A stretch of DNA of 64,000 nt from Deinococcus psychrotolerans (GCF_003860465.1 NZ_CP034183.1:2559501-2623500), one strand, 5' to 3'; shown: positions 28,683 through 39,306, numbered from the stretch's first letter. The notes: generated by a model from the sequence alone, not told the origin. A program made the numbers and translations.

Positions 28683-28958
28683 ATGACCGATCCCAACGAC
28701 ATGAACGGCAGTGATGTTCCGCAACTGGACAACCCGGCGGGCGTGCCGAACTCCAGCGGCAGCGAGTTGCCCACCAACGAAGAGATGGGCGGCCTCAGCA
28801 GCGGTGTGGGCGGCATGAGTAAAGCGCCCCGGGTGGACGATTCCATCATCGACGAGATCGGCGGCACGGGTGAAGCGAGCTTGAGCCGCAATCCTGATGA
28901 TGCGGCGGGCTCTCCCGTGCATCAGGTCTCGGGCAAGAAAACGGACGAAGTGCCGTAA
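28683..28958 (+). CDS. Intrinsically disordered hydrophilic protein B
   Basis: The 91-residue protein begins MTDPNDMNGSDVPQLDNPAG and is again dominated by Gly, Ser, Asp, Pro and Asn, without Cys, Trp or Phe. A more structured patch DDSIIDEIGGTG lies near the middle. AGGACAG precedes the ATG. It is probably co-transcribed with protein A and shares the start MxDPxDxxxP/N. Function unknown. Confidence 0.7.
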   Translation: MTDPNDMNGSDVPQLDNPAGVPNSSGSELPTNEEMGGLSSGVGGMSKAPRVDDSIIDEIGGTGEASLSRNPDDAAGSPVHQVSGKKTDEVP

Positions 28959-28978
28959 AGCGTTCATAAAATATAAGT

Positions 28979-29032
28979 AAGCAAAACCGCCGCCCTTGAC
29001 GAGAACACTCGGTCTGGGCGGCGGTTTTGCTT
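28979..29032. terminator. Strong bidirectional terminator
   Basis: Perfect 15-bp arms GCAAAACCGCCGCCC (28981-28995) and GGGCGGCGGTTTTGC (29016-29030), extended by two A-T pairs, enclose a secondary stem GAC-GAG/CTC-G-GTC. It lies between the disordered-protein genes (+) and the Rieske gene (-). Confidence 0.9.
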
Positions 29033-29038
29033 GCAAAA

Positions 29039-29368
29039 TTACAACGGCAAAACGTACACCACGCCGTCTTCCACTTCAGTTTTGTAAATCTGCACCGGTT
29101 TGAGGGCGGGCAAGGTTTTGGCTTTGCCAGTCGCCAACTCGAATTTTCCGCCGTGCTTCTCGCAGGTGATCCGGCCATTGTCGACGTCGCCGCCGAGCAG
29201 CGGGTAATTTTGGTGGCTGCAGTTGTTGCGCAGCGCGTAGTACTGGTTTTCAAAGTTGATGACCACGACGGAGTGGCCGCCCAGCATCACTTCGGTCTGG
29301 CTGCCTTCGGGCAGGGCGTCCACCGCACCGACTTCGATGCGGCTGGTTTGCGTTTGTGTCTCACTCAT
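29039..29368 (-). CDS. Rieske [2Fe-2S] ferredoxin-like protein
   Basis: The 109-residue soluble protein has both cluster motifs: [11 protein letters not shown] (C-x-H) and CEKHGGKF (C-x-x-H), 18 residues apart, which bind a [2Fe-2S] cluster. It resembles the ferredoxin components of non-heme dioxygenases and nitrite reductase small subunits (NirD), with the beta-rich frame [16 protein letters not shown] before and [13 protein letters not shown] at the end. No dioxygenase alpha subunit or reductase is near, so it probably serves as a stand-alone electron carrier. It is 9 bp downstream of the TIGR01777 gene and may share its transcript. Confidence 0.9.
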   Translation of the reverse strand: MSETQTQTSRIEVGAVDALPEGSQTEVMLGGHSVVVINFENQYYALRNNCSHQNYPLLGGDVDNGRITCEKHGGKFELATGKAKTLPALKPVQIYKTEVEDGVVYVLPL

Positions 29369-29377
29369 GAGGGGAGT

Positions 29378-30373
29378 TTAGCGGGCGGCGTGTCCCTGCG
29401 CCCGGGCAAGCGCCACTAAGTCGCTGATGGCAGCAGGCCAGCTCGGAAAATCGAAAGTGAATCCAGCGTTCACGAGTCTCTCCGGCACAGTCCAGCGGCT
29501 CTTGAGCAGCAACTCGGCTTCAGAGTTCATCACCCGTGCGCCGAGTTTGATCAGCCCCGCCGTAGACGGAACGCCCAGCGGCATTCGCCAAGCCCGTCGG
29601 TAGGCGGCCAGAAACTCGCGGTTGGTCAGCGGCTGCGGCGCAGTGATGTTGAACGGCCCGGCCAACTCAGCCGCCGCAGGCGAGTCGCGCCCAATCAGAA
29701 ACTCGACCGCCCGGCAAAAATCCAGTTCGTGAATCCACGAAACATACTGCCCGCCGCCGGCCATCGCGCCCGCGCCGCCCAGCCGCACCACCAAGTCGGT
29801 CGTCTGCATCACGCCGCCCTCGCCCACGCCGTACACCATCGCTGTTCGCAGGGCCACCCGCCGGGTAGTTGGCAAGTCTTCTTCTTGCAGCGCCGCTTCC
29901 CAGCGCTTTCCCACGTCCACGCTGAAGCCCTCGCCCAACTCGCCGCTCGCCTCGGTCTGCGGTGTGTCGCGGGCGTCCCGGTAAAGAGTGCCAGTGCTGG
30001 AATTGAGCCACACCGGCGGCGGAGCGGCGGCTTGCTTGACCGCCCGGCCCAGCGCCCGTGTGCTGTCTATTCGGGAGGCATAAATATCGAGCATGTTCTG
30101 GGCGGTGTAGCGGCAATTCACCGTGCGTCCGGCCAGATTGACCAGGGCCGCCGCGCCGCTGATTTCGGCAGTCCACTTGCCCTGCCGCACGCCGTCCCAG
30201 CGCACCCAGCGTGCTGGTAAGTCGGTCGGCGGCTGGGAGCGCGACAAAATGACCACCTCCCACCCCCGCGCCGCGAAGAAACGGGCCAGCGCCCGGCCCA
30301 GAAAGCCTGACCCACCGGCGATGACCAGCCTCGGTGCTGCCTGATCTGGCCGGATTCTGTTGGGCTGGCTCAT
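29378..30373 (-). CDS. TIGR01777-family NAD(P)-dependent epimerase (YfcH-like)
   Basis: The 331-residue protein has an extended SDR Rossmann fold: LVIAGGSGFLGRALARFFAARGWEVVILSR near the N-terminus, ISGAAALVNLAGRTVNC, and the C-terminal segments PLTNREFLAAYRRAWRMPLGVPS and SRWTVPERLVNAGFTFDFPSW typical of the DUF1731 part. The substrate is unknown (SulA/YfcH group). The ATG at 30373 overlaps the upstream gene's TGA (ATGA), so it is translationally coupled. The 19 codons upstream lie in the preceding gene. Confidence 0.9.
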   Translation of the reverse strand: MSQPNRIRPDQAAPRLVIAGGSGFLGRALARFFAARGWEVVILSRSQPPTDLPARWVRWDGVRQGKWTAEISGAAALVNLAGRTVNCRYTAQNMLDIYASRIDSTRALGRAVKQAAAPPPVWLNSSTGTLYRDARDTPQTEASGELGEGFSVDVGKRWEAALQEEDLPTTRRVALRTAMVYGVGEGGVMQTTDLVVRLGGAGAMAGGGQYVSWIHELDFCRAVEFLIGRDSPAAAELAGPFNITAPQPLTNREFLAAYRRAWRMPLGVPSTAGLIKLGARVMNSEAELLLKSRWTVPERLVNAGFTFDFPSWPAAISDLVALARAQGHAAR

Positions 30374-31215
30374 ACGCCGCACCCCGTTTGCAGCACTTTC
30401 CGGAGGCCCTGCGCGGGCGTCCACGTCCAAGCGTAGAGGGTAAAGCCCTCGTAATACGACTCGGAAGTGATGATCTCCATTGTGCCGTCGCCGTTGAGGT
30501 CGGCCACGCCTTCCAAGCTGTAGCGGAGATTCATGCGCGGCGCGTCGATATCGTTCGATGCCTTCAGCACGGCGTCTTCTCCCAGCACGGTGGTTTTCGT
30601 CTTGCCGTTTACCACGCTTCTGAGCAGCAGCAGTGAGTAATCTCCCGCCGCCGCGTTGGGGGAGGGCACGGGGTTGGCCGCGTCGGAATCTTTGAAAAAA
30701 CTGGCTTCCAGGAGGACTTCGTCCTTGCCGTCCCCATCCAGATCGGCGCGGATGACCTGTTGCAGCTTGAGTTGCGGAGTGCTCAGGCCGCGCTTTTGCA
30801 ACTCGGCTTTGATGACGCTCAGATATACACTGCCGCTCGTGGGCAGCGCCGTGACGGAGCGCGGGCGTGCTTTGAGGTCGGCGCGGGTGGCGATCAGCGT
30901 CTGCTTGGCCACTCTTTTGGGTGTGAGGTTCACGCTAAAAAAGTCAGCGCACGGCCCGTCATACGAAACAGGGGAGCCGCCCACCGCGTCCACGCTCGGC
31001 CCCGTCAGGCCCTGCACCCGGTAGCCCGTATCGGCCTTGACCTTGGGCACCGCCTGCGGCGGTGAGAGCCAGCGCTGAGTGTCCCAGACGCCCAGCAGCG
31101 AAGCCGCGTCATCACCCGCGAAGGTCACCAGCACCGGGGCGGTGCCTTCGGCGGCAGCGTGGGCCACCGGCAGCAAGCTGAGCGCGGCCAGCCACACCAC
31201 GCAGCGGACGGTCAC
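30370..31215 (-). CDS. Secreted FG-GAP/VCBS-like repeat protein
   Basis: The 281-residue precursor starts with GTG overlapping the stop of the Gfo/Idh gene and has a signal peptide ([19 protein letters not shown]). Two calcium-binding-like DxDxDGxxE patches, [16 protein letters not shown] (about residues 155-170) and [21 protein letters not shown] (about 238-258), mark it as an FG-GAP/VCBS-like beta-repeat protein. An N-terminal domain of about 130 residues is not recognised. Overlap with both neighbours suggests a three-gene operon, though its role beside two oxidoreductases is unclear. Confidence 0.8.
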   Translation of the reverse strand: MTVRCVVWLAALSLLPVAHAAAEGTAPVLVTFAGDDAASLLGVWDTQRWLSPPQAVPKVKADTGYRVQGLTGPSVDAVGGSPVSYDGPCADFFSVNLTPKRVAKQTLIATRADLKARPRSVTALPTSGSVYLSVIKAELQKRGLSTPQLKLQQVIRADLDGDGKDEVLLEASFFKDSDAANPVPSPNAAAGDYSLLLLRSVVNGKTKTTVLGEDAVLKASNDIDAPRMNLRYSLEGVADLNGDGTMEIITSESYYEGFTLYAWTWTPAQGLRKVLQTGCGV

Positions 31216-32231
31216 AGCTCGGCGGCCAGTGTCACCCGCTGGCCTCCCCGCGCCGAGGCGAAGAGGGCGTCCAGCACGCGGGCCTGCTTCACGGCGTCTT
31301 CGGGCGGATAAAGCAGAGCTTCCTCGCCCCGCGCGGCCCGCTGAAAATGACTCACCATCAAGGTGTAGCCGTTGCTGGGCGCAAAGGTCTCTTCCCGCGT
31401 TTGTTCTCCCACCGTTACGCGCAGGGTCAGCGGCTGGTGGTTGCTGGATTCAAACGGCTGCTCCATCTCCAAGCTGCCCGCCGTGCCGTAGAGCGCCAGA
31501 CGCGGCGTGCCCTGCCAATCAAAAGCGCAACTGATACTTGCCAGCGCTCCACCTCCATTCAGATCTGGGTAGTTCATGACGCCCGAAATGCCCAGATCCA
31601 CGCCCTGATCCGTCCAGCGGGCCTGCGCCGCCACGCTTCCCGGTTCGCCCAGCAGCAGGCGCATAAAATTGACCGGATAGCAGCCCACGTCGTAGAGCGC
31701 TCCGCCGCCCCTGTCGGGCAGCCAGCGAAAGTCGCTGGGGTTGCTCATGAAAAAGCCGTAACTGCCCTGAAGCGATCTGAGTTCACCGAGTTCGCCGCTC
31801 CTGACGATCTCGCGGATGCGTGTCACATGCGGCTGAAAGCGGTAAGCGAAGGCCTCCAGCGAGACGCGCCCTGTTTCGAGGGCAACTTGCGCGAACTGCT
31901 GGGCTTCTTTGGCGTTTAAACTCAGCGGCTTTTCAGTCAGGACGTGCTTGCCTGCCCGCATGGCGGCGGCGCTCCAGGGCCAGTGCAGATCGTTGGGCAG
32001 CGGATTATAAACCGCGTCCAACTCGGCTTCCACCACCTCCTGATACGTCCCGATGCGGGGAGTGTTCCACTCGGCGGCAAAGTCGCGGGCGTGCTCGGAA
32101 GCGGGGTCGCGCACGCCGACGATTTCCACCGTGCCGCCGCTTTCACGAATCGCCGGAATCAGGGCGCGGGCGATGCGGGCCGCTCCGAACAGGCCCCAGC
32201 GTAGGCCGGGGGCTTGGGTGAAGTGGGTCAT
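31212..32231 (-). CDS. Gfo/Idh/MocA-family oxidoreductase
   Basis: The 339-residue NAD(P)-dependent sugar or polyol dehydrogenase-like protein has the N-terminal Rossmann motif [18 protein letters not shown], then [34 protein letters not shown] with the conserved EKP containing the catalytic Lys, and [23 protein letters not shown] where the His/Asp pair of the C-terminal domain usually sits. Substrate unknown. It is the first gene of an overlapping operon with the FG-GAP-like and TIGR01777 genes. A second family member lies at 62859-63974. Confidence 0.92.
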   Translation of the reverse strand: MTHFTQAPGLRWGLFGAARIARALIPAIRESGGTVEIVGVRDPASEHARDFAAEWNTPRIGTYQEVVEAELDAVYNPLPNDLHWPWSAAAMRAGKHVLTEKPLSLNAKEAQQFAQVALETGRVSLEAFAYRFQPHVTRIREIVRSGELGELRSLQGSYGFFMSNPSDFRWLPDRGGGALYDVGCYPVNFMRLLLGEPGSVAAQARWTDQGVDLGISGVMNYPDLNGGGALASISCAFDWQGTPRLALYGTAGSLEMEQPFESSNHQPLTLRVTVGEQTREETFAPSNGYTLMVSHFQRAARGEEALLYPPEDAVKQARVLDALFASARGGQRVTLAAEL

Positions 32232-32314
32232 GTCTGAGTCTAAGCATTCTGCCCGGCTTGCTGCCCGCTGGTAAAGGCTTGGCGAAGGCGCTTACGGCTT
32301 CTAAACTGGGACGC

Positions 32315-32650
32315 ATGGAAACCTGTGCTCACCGGATCAAACTCAAAGCAGGCAGCCTGGAAAGGGTGCGGCAGTGGGCCGAAGAACTCAGCCGCCGCCA
32401 AACTGAAGCGCTGGCCACCCTCCGAGACGAAACGGTGATTCTGGAATGCTTTTTTCTGGAGCAGGCCGAGGACGGCGACTACCTGATCGGCGTGATGTGC
32501 GCCGAGAATTTTGAGCAGTCGCGGGCCGCCGTAGAACAGTCGCTCCACAGCATTGACGCCTACCATCAGCAGTTCAAAAAAGACACTTGGGAGTCTGGAA
32601 AACGCCTGGAACTGCTCGTAGAACTCAATCTACTGGGTGAATTCCGCTAA
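32315..32650 (+). CDS. DUF6176-like small protein
   Basis: The 111-residue protein METCAHRIKLKAGSLERVRQW continues with RRQTEALATLRDETVILECFFLE and GDYLIGVMCAEN, resembling the uncharacterised dimeric ferredoxin-like-fold family DUF6176. It has no signal or membrane segment. The ATG at 32315 is preferred over a further-upstream frame because the preceding 19 codons are not conserved. It lies 11 bp before the GMC oxidoreductase gene and may be co-transcribed with it. Confidence 0.78.
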   Translation: METCAHRIKLKAGSLERVRQWAEELSRRQTEALATLRDETVILECFFLEQAEDGDYLIGVMCAENFEQSRAAVEQSLHSIDAYHQQFKKDTWESGKRLELLVELNLLGEFR

Positions 32651-32661
32651 ACTTTCCCCAA

Positions 32662-34254
32662 ATGCAACCTGATTTCGTGATCGTGGGCGCGGGTTCCGGC
32701 GGCTGTGTGCTGGCACGGCGGCTCTTAGACGCTGGCGCAAGCGTGCTGCTTCTGGAAGCGGGCGGCCACGACAACCACCCGTTTATCCGAGCTCCCGCTG
32801 CCTTCCCGCGCTTGTTCAAGACCCGGTTTGATTGGAACTTTCACACCGCTCCGCAAACTCACTTGCAGGGCCGCCGCTTGTATTGGCCGCGCGGCAAGGT
32901 GCTGGGCGGCAGCAGCGCCATCAACGCCACCATTTATATTCGCGGCTCGCAGCAAGATTTTGACGGCTGGAGCGGCCCCGAAGGACAACATACGTCCGGC
33001 TGGGGCGCGGGCTGGCGCTGGGCCGATGTGTTGCCGTTTTACAAATCGCTGGAGAAGTTTCGGGGTGACGAAAGCGAGACGCGCAGTCAGGGCGGTGTCC
33101 TGCATGTGGGCGAGCGGGCCGCCTCGCACGCCTTATCGCACGCGTTTGTCCGCTCGGCGGCGCGGGTGCTGGACATTCCGGTAAGCCAGAGTTTCAACGA
33201 CGGCCAGCACCTCGGCGCGGGCCTCTACGAATCCAACCACCTGAGGGGCGTGCGGCAATCGGCCTATCAAGCGTTTCTTGCTTCCCAGCGGGCCAATCCG
33301 CGCCTGACCGTGCTGACCGGAGCGAGAATGCTCTCGCTGCTGTGGGAGGGCAAGCGGGTCGTCGGCGTCCGTTTCGGGTATGAGGGGCAAGTCAAAGACG
33401 TGCGCGGCGGCGGCGTCATCTTGGCGGCGGGTACGGTGCAAACCCCGCAACTGCTGATGCTGTCGGGCATCGGGCCGGGAGCTGAATTGAAGAAGCACGG
33501 CATTGAAGTGCGGATTGAGTCGCCTGGAGTGGGTCAGAACTTACAAGACCACCTCGCCGTGCCAGTCATCTTCAGGTCAAACGCGCCGAGCTTGGACGCT
33601 GCCAAAGACTTGCCCGCGCTGGCCGAGTGGGCCCTGAAGCGCAGCGGCCCGCTGAGCAGCAACGTGGCCGAGGCAGGCGCGTTCGCCCACGCCCGCGCCG
33701 GGTTGCCGCGCAGCAGCCCGCCGGATTTGCAGTACCACTTCGGCCCGGCTTACTTCCGCGAGCACGGCTTCCAGAAAATGGAGGGCAATCACTTTTCGCT
33801 TGGCCCGGTGCTGGTGGATGTTCACAGCCGGGGCCGCGTCACCCTGCACAGCGCCGATCCTGCCGCCGCGCCGATCATTGACCCCTGTTACCTCAGCGAC
33901 GAGCGCGACGCTCAGAGCTTGCTGGCAGGCGTGCGGCTGGCCCGCCAGATCGCTGCCGAGTCGCCGCTGGCCGACTTCAATGTAGGCGAAAGCCTGCCCG
34001 GCGCACAGGCCCAAACCGACGCTGAGCTGCTCACTCACATTCAGCGCGAAGCCGAAACCCTCTATCACCCGGTCGGCACGGCGGCGATGGGCGACACTGA
34101 GAGTGCGGTGGTTGACCGCCGCTTGGCCGTGCGCGGCACACAGGGGTTGTGGGTGGCCGACGCCAGCGTCATGCCGCGCATCACCCACGCCAACACCAAC
34201 GCCACCGCCATGATGATCGGAGCGCGGGCGGCGGCGTTTTTGGTGGAGGGATAG
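32662..34254 (+). CDS. GMC-family FAD oxidoreductase (choline/alcohol dehydrogenase type)
   Basis: The 530-residue flavoenzyme opens with the FAD dinucleotide-binding fold PDFVIVGAGSGGCVLARRLLDAG and LLLEAGG, then the first GMC signature YWPRGKVLGGSSAINATIYIRG and the second, GTVQTPQLLMLSGIGPG. The C-terminal catalytic region carries YHPVGTAAMG with the active-site His and ends WVADASVMPRITHANTNATAMMIGARAA, where a second His/Asn pair lies. It is the length of choline dehydrogenase (about 550), but the substrate (choline or another alcohol) is not certain. No betaine-aldehyde dehydrogenase is adjacent. Confidence 0.93.
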   Translation: MQPDFVIVGAGSGGCVLARRLLDAGASVLLLEAGGHDNHPFIRAPAAFPRLFKTRFDWNFHTAPQTHLQGRRLYWPRGKVLGGSSAINATIYIRGSQQDFDGWSGPEGQHTSGWGAGWRWADVLPFYKSLEKFRGDESETRSQGGVLHVGERAASHALSHAFVRSAARVLDIPVSQSFNDGQHLGAGLYESNHLRGVRQSAYQAFLASQRANPRLTVLTGARMLSLLWEGKRVVGVRFGYEGQVKDVRGGGVILAAGTVQTPQLLMLSGIGPGAELKKHGIEVRIESPGVGQNLQDHLAVPVIFRSNAPSLDAAKDLPALAEWALKRSGPLSSNVAEAGAFAHARAGLPRSSPPDLQYHFGPAYFREHGFQKMEGNHFSLGPVLVDVHSRGRVTLHSADPAAAPIIDPCYLSDERDAQSLLAGVRLARQIAAESPLADFNVGESLPGAQAQTDAELLTHIQREAETLYHPVGTAAMGDTESAVVDRRLAVRGTQGLWVADASVMPRITHANTNATAMMIGARAAAFLVEG

Positions 34255-34275
34255 ATAAGGGCTGTTGGGTTAATT

Positions 34276-35373
34276 TTACTGCGACAACGTCCGCTTGAGC
34301 AGCGTCACGGGCACCTGCACTTCTTTTTTGTTGCGCCAGACGGTCAGGGTCACGATCTGGCCGGGGCGCTTGGTGGCCACCCGCCGCACCACATCGTAAG
34401 AATTCTTGATTCGCACGCCGTCCACTGCCACGACCACGTCGCCCAGCGGCGCGAGCAGTTGGCCTTCGTTGTTCTTGAGGCTGCCGCGCAGACCCGATCT
34501 CGCGCCCGCCGAACCCGCCGGAACTTCGTTGACCAGTGCGCCGTTGCTGCTGCTCAGGCCCGCCAGTTGCCGCAGGGCCGGGTCGAGGTCGCCGAGGTTT
34601 TGCAAACTCACGCCCAGCGTGCCGCGCTGCGACACGCCAACCGTCTCTAAGTCAGTCAGCGACTGCTTGACGATATTGGCCGGAATCACCACGCCGATGA
34701 TGCCCGGCACCAACTGACTGGGCGCGGCGTTGGCGTCGGCCACGCCCACCACTGCGCCGCGCGAATCCAGCACAGGGCCGCCGGAATTGCCGCCCTGAAT
34801 CATGGCGGTGGTCAGCATGTATTCCCCGACCTCGCCGCCGAGCTGATCGTCACGCGGCACATCCGAGCTGGACTTTGAATACGCTCCGGTTGAAATGAAG
34901 TTTTGATACTTGAGTGGTGAGCCGATGGCGATGAACTTTTGCCCCAAGACGAGGCGGCTGCTATCCCCGAAGCTCAGGAGTTTCGGCGCACTGACCCCCG
35001 ATACCCGCAGCACGGCGATGTCAATCCCCGGATCGCTGCCCACCACTTTGGCCGGAACGCTGCGCCCGTCGCTCAAGGTCACGCTCAAGCTCTCCTGATC
35101 TTTGATGACGTGGTAATTCGTGACGATCAAGTTGGCTTTATAAAAAAACCCGCTGCCGGTTTCGTTGGGGTTGTCGCCCTGCTGAAGGGCGTCGGCGCGA
35201 ATCCGCACATTGACCTGCACGGTGGCCGGCAGGGCGCTGCGCGTCACTTCTACGGTGTTGATCTCGTCGGACGTCACCAGCGGGCGCTGCGCCGTGACGC
35301 TGCCGGTGACATAAGCGCAGGCCAGCGCCGCGCCCAGCAAGACGCCGATGCCCAGCCCCCGCTGCCAGTTCAC
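34276..35373 (-). CDS. HtrA/DegP-like S1C serine protease with PDZ domain
   Basis: The 365-residue envelope protease has an N-terminal membrane anchor or signal (GLGIGVLLGAALACAYVTGSV), catalytic His in VTNYHVIKD, Asp in DPGIDIAVLRV, Ser in IQGGNSGGPVLDSRG, and one C-terminal PDZ domain (GALVNEVPAGSAGARSGLRGS ... GDVVVAVDGVRIKNSYDVVRRV). Start GTG at 35373 overlaps the stop of the FmdB-like gene (GTGA), so it is translationally coupled to it. It is a paralogue in family of the protease at 9904-11109. Confidence 0.9.
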   Translation of the reverse strand: MNWQRGLGIGVLLGAALACAYVTGSVTAQRPLVTSDEINTVEVTRSALPATVQVNVRIRADALQQGDNPNETGSGFFYKANLIVTNYHVIKDQESLSVTLSDGRSVPAKVVGSDPGIDIAVLRVSGVSAPKLLSFGDSSRLVLGQKFIAIGSPLKYQNFISTGAYSKSSSDVPRDDQLGGEVGEYMLTTAMIQGGNSGGPVLDSRGAVVGVADANAAPSQLVPGIIGVVIPANIVKQSLTDLETVGVSQRGTLGVSLQNLGDLDPALRQLAGLSSSNGALVNEVPAGSAGARSGLRGSLKNNEGQLLAPLGDVVVAVDGVRIKNSYDVVRRVATKRPGQIVTLTVWRNKKEVQVPVTLLKRTLSQ

Positions 35374-35768
35374 TGGCCCGAGCCGCCCGAACTGCTTGAA
35401 GGGGCCGCCGCACTTTTGGCTGAGCTGGCCGCGCTGCTCTTGTCGGCGGCTTTGGGCGCTTCGGTTTTGGGCGAACTTGCCGCTGCGCTGTCAGACGAGC
35501 TGGCCGAGTCTGCGCTTTTGCTGCCCTCGGCGGTGCTGCTCTCCGCTTTGCCGCTGTCTGGGGCGCTACTCTGGGTGCTGGTTTTGCCCGATGAGCGCGA
35601 ATCATTGGCATAAAAGCCGCTGCCCTTGAAGGCAATCGCCGGGGCTGACACCAGCCGCTTGACCGGCTCGCCGGTTTCGGGGTGAAGCGTGAGCGCTTCG
35701 TCTTTCATGCTCTGTTTGACTTCAAAGGTCTGGTTGGTGATCAGATTGCGGTAAACATACGTTGGCAT
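35370..35768 (-). CDS. FmdB-family protein without zinc-binding cysteines
   Basis: The 132-residue protein begins MPTYVYRNLITNQTFEVKQSM and continues PETGEPVKRLVSAPAIAFKGSGFYANDSR, clearly the FmdB putative regulatory fold (MPTYEYRC..CG..FE ... CP.CG..V.RL.S...F.GSGFY). All four zinc-ribbon cysteines are replaced (N-L-I-T-N and H-P-E-T-G) and no Cys exists in the protein. A long Ser/Ala/Lys/Gly tail of about 70 residues follows. It is overlapped by the downstream HtrA-like gene. Confidence 0.85.
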   Translation of the reverse strand: MPTYVYRNLITNQTFEVKQSMKDEALTLHPETGEPVKRLVSAPAIAFKGSGFYANDSRSSGKTSTQSSAPDSGKAESSTAEGSKSADSASSSDSAAASSPKTEAPKAADKSSAASSAKSAAAPSSSSGGSGQ

Positions 35769-36003
35769 AACTTTTTCGCGCCTCCAGCGCCACATCTTAG
35801 CAATACTCAGCCTAGCGCAGTCGTGAGCCTAGCAGAGTGCGGCGCAGCAAAAAGGAGCAGGTGGCCTGCTCAACCGTTGAACGTCTGAGCTGAGTTGCTG
35901 GGCCGAGGTGAGTACGTCACTCATAACACTCCTCGGCGGGATGCTAAGCTGACCCTGCTGCCAAGTGGTTTGGCGGTTCTTTATCTCTTATCCGTCTTTC
36001 AGG
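35769..36003. other. Divergent intergenic region between fmdB-like gene and glmS leader
   Basis: It must contain the promoters of the fmdB-htrA pair (-) and of glmS (+). I see no confident sigma-70 hexamer pair and no gene. Confidence 0.4.
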
Positions 36004-36240
36004 GAAGCGCAAGATCCCGCTCGGCAGAACCACGAACACGGGCTGCGGCGGGGGAACGAGGCGGGAGTCATCGAAAAGGCCCGAGATCAAAATGATCGAG
36101 GCCCGATTCTGCGGATGCTCTCAGGGTTGATCGCCGAACCCTCCCGGCCCTGCTCACGCGGGGCAAGCGTTCACCGAAAAGCCCGCTGCGAAGCGGAGAC
36201 AAGGTGGCGTACGGCAGATCAAATTGGTGCCCGCTGACAC
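36004..36240 (+). ncRNA. glmS ribozyme (glucosamine-6-phosphate-activated self-cleaving leader)
   Basis: The leader of glmS carries the ribozyme core. Self-cleavage would occur before the G of AAGCGC (between 36006 and 36007). P1 is formed by CCCGC-TCGGCAG and CTGC-GGCGGG, followed by GGAACGAGG. The P2 region has GGGAGTCATCGA (compare GGAGGTTATCGA in B. subtilis) and TGCGGATGCTCTC, P2a contains GATC-AAAAT-GATC, and P3 is AGGGTT/AACCCT. In characterised cases GlcN6P binds as a cofactor, the mRNA is cut and degraded, and GlmS synthesis falls. The 3' boundary is approximate. Confidence 0.82.
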
Positions 36241-36280
36241 GGTGACTTAATCACGGTGCTCAGGACGGGCCGGAGTCTTT

Positions 36281-38122
<1,842 letters not shown>

Positions 38123-38246
38123 TTAAAGGGCGTGTGAAGTCAGGGGGGCTCTTTTTTTGAAGTGCCGCCAAGGTCTCGGCGCTATGGTAAAGGCGTCTAG
38201 CTCGGTGCCCCTTTCCTTCTTCCCGCGCCAGCGACTCAGGAGCAAT

Positions 38247-39251
38247 ATGACGCAAAACCAGACCACACAAAATCAGCCCAGCAAGCTTGAGCAACTCAAA
38301 GCCATGACCGTCATCGTTGCCGACACCGGCGATATCGAGGCCATCAAAAAGTACCAGCCGCAAGACTGCACCACCAACCCCTCGCTGATTCTCAAAGCCT
38401 CGCAGCTTGAAGGCTACAAAGCGCTGATGCAGGAAGCTGGCGGCTGGATCAAGTCGGGCGAAAGTGCCGATGATGTCATCGACAAACTGACCGTGAGCAT
38501 CGGTACCGAGCTGACCAAGATCGTGCCCGGTTACGTCTCCACCGAAGTGGACGCCCGCCTGTCGTTCGACAAGGACGCCGCCCTGGCCCGCGCCCGCCAC
38601 CTGATCAAGCTCTACGAGGACAACGGCGTAGGCCGCGAGCGCATCCTGATCAAGCTGGCGTCGACTTGGGAAGGCATTCAGGCTGCCGAAATCCTTAAGA
38701 AAGAGGACATCCGCTGCAACATGACGCTGATCTTCGGTTTGGAGCAGGCCATCGCCTGCGCTCAGGCCGGAGCTTACCTGATCTCGCCGTTCGTGGGCCG
38801 CATCACCGACTGGTACAAAAAGTCGACGGGCACCAAGGATTACCCGATTGACGAAGACCCCGGCATCCAGTCGGTCAAAGCCATCTACAAGCATTTCAAA
38901 GAGCACGGTTACGAGACCATCATCATGGGCGCGTCGTTCAGAAGTGCGGCGCAGGTCGAAGCGCTGGCTGGCTGTGACCGTCTGACCGTTAGCCCGCAGC
39001 TTCTCGGCGAACTGGCCGAGGATCACGGCAAGCTCGAGCGCCAACTCACGCCCAGCGGCGGCAAAAGCAGCGACACCCCCGTCACCGAAGCCGACTACCG
39101 CTGGAGCCTCGCCGAAGACGCGATGGCCGGCGAGAAGCTCAATGAAGGCATTCGGATGTTCCACCTCGACACTCAGAAGCTCAAAGACCTGCTGACCGGC
39201 GGCCAAGCTGAGTCGGCAGGCAAGCAGCCGGTGGCCAAGACCGGAGCGTAA
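38247..39251 (+). CDS. tal: Transaldolase (TalB type)
   Basis: This cytoplasmic pentose-phosphate enzyme transfers dihydroxyacetone units between sedoheptulose 7-phosphate and glyceraldehyde 3-phosphate. The 334-residue protein has IVADTGDIEAIKKYQPQDCTTNPSLI, the Schiff-base Lys in RILIKLASTWEG (about residue 135), CNMTLIFGLEQAIACAQAGAYLISPFVGR and DPGIQSVK. The ATG at 38247 follows CAGGAGCAAT; 30 further upstream codons in frame contain no conserved sequence. It lies 124 bp after glmS and may be transcribed from its own promoter. Confidence 0.95.
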   Translation: MTQNQTTQNQPSKLEQLKAMTVIVADTGDIEAIKKYQPQDCTTNPSLILKASQLEGYKALMQEAGGWIKSGESADDVIDKLTVSIGTELTKIVPGYVSTEVDARLSFDKDAALARARHLIKLYEDNGVGRERILIKLASTWEGIQAAEILKKEDIRCNMTLIFGLEQAIACAQAGAYLISPFVGRITDWYKKSTGTKDYPIDEDPGIQSVKAIYKHFKEHGYETIIMGASFRSAAQVEALAGCDRLTVSPQLLGELAEDHGKLERQLTPSGGKSSDTPVTEADYRWSLAEDAMAGEKLNEGIRMFHLDTQKLKDLLTGGQAESAGKQPVAKTGA

Positions 39252-39267
39252 ATTCCCACTTGCTCAG

Positions 39268-39302
39268 CCAGCCGCGTACTTATCGGTCAAGTATGCGGCT
39301 GG
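39268..39302 (+). terminator. Hairpin after tal
   Basis: Arms CCAGCCGCGTACTT (39268-39281) and AAGTATGCGGCTGG (39289-39302) pair with one G-T over a 7-nt loop. No T-run follows; its end abuts the rpoB promoter. Confidence 0.6.
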
Positions 39303-39306
39303 CCCC

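Noticed and set aside
28979..29032. Long hairpin as possible mobile repeat
   Set aside because: A/T tracts on both sides and position between convergent genes are those of a bidirectional terminator.
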